Source: Pseudoscleropodium purum | Taxonomy: Eukaryota; Streptophyta; Bryopsida; Hypnales; Brachytheciaceae | Reading direction: 5' to 3' | Assembly (NCBI GenBank): GCA_963969395.1 | Contig: OZ017796.1 | Coordinates: forward strand, 32,044,243 to 32,108,242 | Length of the DNA: 64,000 nucleotides | Shown here: piece after piece, positions 59,300-64,000 of the stretch | How the letters are laid out: each line of letters starts with the position of its first letter | Position numbering within the stretch: the first letter of the stretch is position 1 | Notes under the pieces: generated by a model | Database searches by the model: none | What the model was told of the DNA's origin: nothing | What the model saw: only the letters and a program-made list of their open reading frames with translations | Made by a program: the position numbers and the translations under genes

Positions 59300-62200
59300 C
59301 GAGATGATGTTTTTGGAAAACGAAAGAGAATGGAAATGAAGCCGTGATATTGCATTACAGTATCCCGGCCTGAAACGCTTGAGAGGATGATGTTTTTTTG
59401 TTTCTTTTTTATTTCAGGGACACCTCAAGGATGGAAAAAAACGTTTTCTCATCCGATTTGTTTTGGACGGAGGAGTTGGTAGAGCTCATTTTTAAGGAAT
59501 GTTGTTGGATTTTCCCTCTTTGTGATATTCTTTAAATTTTGTACAAAGAAAAATGTCAAATCCACATATCACTGTGTGTCAATTGGCAACTTTTAATTTC
59601 AATTGGCAACTTTTGCTCCTTTCTCTTTATTCGAATTTTAGTCATAAATATTTTTCTTTTTCTACTTTTGATTTTTAATTAACAAAATGAAGCTTATTAA
59701 GTCTAGTTCTTGCTCCAAAATAAAAATTTGGAGAATTCCTAAAACTTAGTACTTTAGTGCAATTTGAATTAGTTTGTATTCTATATGAATTTTTTTATTT
59801 CATATTCTAAATTCACAATAATTTCACATTTCCACCCAAAAGATTGAACTTTTTCTAACCTATAGAAGATTTGTGATCAAGTCTCTAAAAATATTTAATT
59901 AAAAAAATTTGTTTATATATGGTCACTAAATGGGAGTAAACAGAGAGAAGGACTAAGTATGAAGTTTGAAAACATGGTCATAGGCTTGTCCTTTCAAGAG
60001 TAATTAGAGGATTTCTGAACTCAGGGAAGGCCGCTTCAAGCAGATGCGTCGGGAACTGCCCTCCCCTGTAGTTTCAGAGAACAGTTGTTCCCGACAAAAA
60101 AAATGGCTTTTTGTGGTACATCCTGAGCTAATCAGGCACTTATCTACTCTTTTCCACAAAGTATTTCGTATGCGAAGTCATTCTCTAATGTAAAGCATAT
60201 TTTTATCAGCCTTAAGCTTGCTCTAGTGCCGAGTTAATGTAACATCCAATACTAGCAAAGATTGCTTAAATGATCTTAATCACGTTTATAACTTGTGTTG
60301 GTAGAATTAAACATCAAGTCATATATCCTATCAAATAGTGCAGTATTAGTGTCATATGAATAGTCTATGCAATCGTAAATGTTTGGTAGCAATAGACATA
60401 GAAAAAGAAATATTTATAGAAGATATAAATCTTAGCCAAGTAATAAAGTAGAATGTATCCATGTCTTAGAGTCTTATATATACCATTGCAAAATGAAAAG
60501 CATCTAATGCATAGAACATCCTCGAAAGCTAAGAAGTTTGAAGATTTTGGCATTTGTCTTGAGTCCAAGATTTCTCTAAGAGGTTTGGGACGTCACTTGT
60601 GCCCATCTCAAAAACCAGACAAAAAATGCAAGGTTAGTGAGGATTCAATAGGTGTCTTAAGCCCACAAAACGCGTGTTATTGCCTTCACTTGGAAAAAAA
60701 ATCAACAATCAATCAATCATGCATGCAAAAGAATCATCAAAATAAGACAAAAGAACTTGTGAAGCATTGGATTGGAAAGAAGTCATTAGGACAGCCACAA
60801 TAATTCCAGAAGCACAACAAGTCTGTAGTAACTTGATTGAGAGCAAAAACTTTAAGAAACTATAAGTAGTACTGTAGTTGTATTCCGCCTCTAACAACTA
60901 GTCTTGGTGCAATCTATATTCAATGTTCAGTCTATACTTGTGACTGCAAAGTTTATGAAAATTCCCATGTATGGTAGCAGCTGCTGAGGTGGAGTTAATT
61001 TCCCTCTAGTATGAGTGACTCCATATGATTTGAATTCAGAGAATATGGGTATGTCACCCACCTTTCACTTGCTCAGAGTACCCAAATCTAGGTAAGAGAT
61101 TGGGTATAAATGAATACCATTAATTGCCACCAAGGCTGAACGTTCGTCTTCTGAATGAACAACATATATGTTTTGATTACTAGTTAGTGAACAAGGTCAC
61201 TAATTGGTAGTATTAGTGGCTTCTTAAATACGGTGAACTCATCCAGTACATATGGCTACAAATATAACTGTGAACTTATTTATTTTACTTAGCCATATGT
61301 CATATAATCATAATAAGTATTACCAGTTTGAAGTATTGACGGTATTCTCAAAGATTACGGTCGTTAGTCATGGTAAGGAACATATCAAACTAAGCTTATA
61401 TCTCTTTTTGTTTGAAAATTTTCAGAGATTTGAAGAAATTTTGAAATTTCTTTAATATATGTAAGCTTGTTTGTCACTGAATACTACCAGAGTGCTTTTT
61501 AGACTGTGTCAGTTGCTAAGCAACCTTCTGTTTACAGAACAAGAAGGCTAGAGAGGGTTCTTATTAAATTTATATAAGAATGAAAAACTAAAAACCATCC
61601 CAAACTATAAGGCTTCAATCCTCCACAAATAATATTAGGGATAATAGATCCATAACATTAATATTCTCATTGCTATTGCCAAATTCTAATATTAGTTTCT
61701 TACACATGTATCATAAAATTGATACTTAAAAAAGAAGTATAGGAAAAAAAAAATTTACTCTTGAAATGCAAAAAAATAAAAATAAATTTTTTTTTCAAAC
61801 ATGGCAATCGCCATGCCACATCAATGAGCTACCAGGACTCCCTGCGTGGCTTTTCCCACAATGTGGGAAGCCACAGCCTTCCCTAGGGGTGAAAAAATCC
61901 TTTAATGGTTAGTTCCTTGATTTAAGTTTTTTTCCTTCTTGATTGAACTTGAAGTAAGTAGAGCAATTAAAGGCTTATTTTCATGTAAGTTTTTAGCACT
62001 TATAATCATCACTAATTACAACGAAGCACAATTATTATTATTATTAAATAACAATTATTTTTATTGGTTTTCAAATTTTCATAGGTAATTGAAAGAGGAT
62101 TTAAAATGCACTTTAGCATAAACTATTTGGACACCATATGAATAAGTTATGAATTTTCAAAATATTGTCTTTAGGCATAGCATAAACCAATATAGACTCT

Positions 62201-62728
62201 TTTTGACTCTCATCACCATATTAATTGTGTACATCTTGTCTAATCAATGTTTAGGTTTATGTGACATTTTGTGCTTCAAATGAGGGTTTGTGTTTTGGGG
62301 TATTGTTGGATATGGTTGTATATACTTTAGATACTAAAGTTTTGGAAGAAAGATCACTTAGGACAATAAAGACACTTGGTCTAGAATGACATCTACCAAT
62401 TCATGGATAAATTGTGAACTACTAAGTTAATGAACACCATCACAAAGTACATAGAAGTTAAAAGTACTCCCACAAAGAGGACATAATTACACCTATATTC
62501 AAAAGTTCTTTTGTACATAGAGAAAAAAACATTTCTAATTATGAAATTCTCTTTTATGCACAAATTGAAGTATAATCATATGTCAAAAGATTTTTTTATT
62601 TATAGAATAAAATTAATTGTATTTTAAAGGTTTCTAAGGTACACATCATAAGCACTTTAATGGTTATAAGACCTTTTATACATATCTAGAAAACTAATCT
62701 TGAATTTAGAAGTTCTTCTATACTTACA
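59300..62728. other. Gene-free AT-rich region
   Basis: No recognised gene. A 116-codon frame at 60453-60803 (+) starts with ATG but resembles nothing I know and has no clear domain. A pair of inverted words around 61800-61880 (ATGGCAATCGCCATGCCAC; GGGAAGCCACAGCCTTCCC) can form short hairpins. No transposon protein is present. Confidence 0.45.
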
Positions 62729-63563
62729 TTAAACCCTATAGGACCTAGATCTTTTTCTCACTAAAAAAATCCAAAATTGCCATTTCTAGTATAAAAATGT
62801 GTGGAATAAATTTCAAAAATTTTGACTGCATAGATTGCAAGATATCTACGTTTGAAGTGAAGAAAACAAGTTTTTTTGCACATTGTGGGACTAGATTATT
62901 TGACTTTGAACCTTTTTGAACTTAAATTTTTTGCAATATAGGTTTTTGAAGTTTAAACCTTTATGGTGAAGAATTGAATTGAGAATTTAGGAAAAAACAA
63001 ACTATTTTAGTCAAAAAAACTTAATTTTCATTCTTAAGAAAATTGTTAAGTAGAAGTAGGTACAAGATAGAAGGAAAATCAAAATTATTAGTATCTCTAA
63101 GATGGAATTAAAATGCACTGATTCCAATGGTGAGATTGTTATAGAAAGTAAACTAAACTATATGGAAATTTTTTTTGAAAAATTATAAAAATTGCATTTA
63201 GAAATGAATTCTATAAGTTATTTTTCTAGGAAGATGTTTTAATTGCCACCAAAACAAAATTGTCCTTAACTTTCAAATCATTTATCCAAATGAATGAATC
63301 ATAGCTTTACATGTAGAAAAAATTTAATCTATAAGAAAAAACAAAACATTATTTGCTACCTAGTCTTTCTTGTTTTGAGCTTATTTAGGTATAACTTTTG
63401 TTTCCGAGCACCATTTGAAAAAAAAAAATTATATTTACACAAAGCTAATTAGTTTTCCTATCGACAAAAAAAGTTTCAAAAAATCATGACAAAATTGAGA
63501 CCATAGGTACCTACCCAAAATTCAATTTGTCTTTTAAAGGGACAATGGTCTTTTAGGGGTTAA
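62729..63563. mobile_element. TTAA-family element C (835 bp)
   Basis: Left end TTAAACCCTATAGGACC, right end CTTTTAGGGGTTAA. Its interior aligns with element B (2303-3285) and, inverted, with element A, including GAAGTGAAGAAAACAAGTT. It has no coding capacity. Confidence 0.65.
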
Positions 63564-63739
63564 AATTATTCCCATTAGTTACAGCTCTTCCATACATTGT
63601 AGCTTAATAGTTGAAAGTTTTACGGCATTCAGAAAATATATTCTAATAGAGTCTCATATTGTCATTCAATTACCATCAACATCCACCAAAAAACTTAGAA
63701 AATTAATTTTGAAACGATAGGAAGGCTAATATGTGTCTT

Positions 63740-63967
63740 TTAAACCTTAATAATTTGTGAACAATTCACTATGAAAATCATTTTTTTATTGTACCATGTG
63801 TTGGCTTAAAAAAATGCAAAAGCACTCATTGGAAGTCAAACTATTGTAGATGACCTTCCCTTTTTACACAAAATTTGGAGGATGAATATTTGTATTTCTA
63901 TCATGCATGAAGAGATTCTATGTCATTCATCCACCATAAAACATCTTCAACGTTGTTGATGGGTTAA
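63740..63967. mobile_element. TTAA-family short element, second copy (F2, 228 bp)
   Basis: TTAA at both ends; the right end (complement) reads TTAACCCATCAACAACG. The interior aligns with 52847-53077 through AAGTCAAACTATTGTAGATGA-like sequence. The left end TTAAACCTTAATAA is less certain. Confidence 0.55.
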
Positions 63968-64000
63968 CAAACTTCATCCAATTTTCCTTTAGAGTTAGTT

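Noticed and set aside
60453..60803. 116-codon ORF in the AT-rich right part
   Set aside because: No domain, no splice context and no similarity that I can see; kept only as a note.
1..64000. LTR retrotransposon, tRNA, rRNA or CRISPR content
   Set aside because: No reverse transcriptase, integrase or gag-like frames, no cloverleaf-like tRNA boxes and no regularly spaced identical repeats were found.

Overview
The window is nuclear DNA of a land plant, read from AT-rich intergenic sequence, genes split by many short introns, and plant families: an AUX/LAX auxin importer, a DMP (DUF679) membrane protein and LURP-one-related (LOR) proteins. The auxin carrier is far from the angiosperm AUX1 sequence, the DMP gene has an intron, the Tubby gene has no F-box, and a carboxypeptidase Q is present. 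Together these suggest a non-seed plant (bryophyte or lycophyte grade). That is an inference; the species cannot be fixed from the sequence.

Layout. 1-12.3 kb: no recognisable gene, only AT-rich DNA with one degenerate transposon copy, local tandem duplications and a GC-rich patch. 12.4-20.2 kb: promoter and eight exons of an AUX/LAX gene (+). 20.7-27.5 kb: eleven exons of an F-box-less Tubby-like gene (-), convergent with AUX/LAX. 27.5-32.2 kb: AT-rich, empty. 32.6-34.7 kb: two-exon carboxypeptidase Q (M28) gene (+). 34.7-38.4 kb: spacer, then the probable promoter and leader of an eight-exon DDT-domain gene (+, 38.4-41.6 kb). 44.3-45.7 kb: two-exon DMP gene (-) in a cluster of three small inverted-repeat elements. 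49.6-51.1 kb: intact three-exon LOR gene (-). 54.8-56.9 kb: a second LOR copy with three disabling lesions. 59.3-64 kb: AT-rich repeats.

For the real genes I joined exons by splice sites, reading phase and family similarity. All internal phases agree in AUX/LAX (481 aa), Tubby (467 aa), CPQ (495 aa), DDT (503 aa), DMP (275 aa) and LOR copy 1 (218 aa). The genes do not form a pathway or cluster; each looks like an independent plant gene.

The least expected content is repetitive: a family of non-coding elements, most with TTAA at both ends and CCC-starting inverted termini (piggyBac-like architecture), several of them sitting in or beside the LOR pseudogene; a second element family around the DMP gene; and many local tandem duplications of about 65-470 bp, including in the leader and intron of CPQ and upstream of the DDT gene. 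I found no tRNA, rRNA, CRISPR array or transposase/reverse-transcriptase reading frame.
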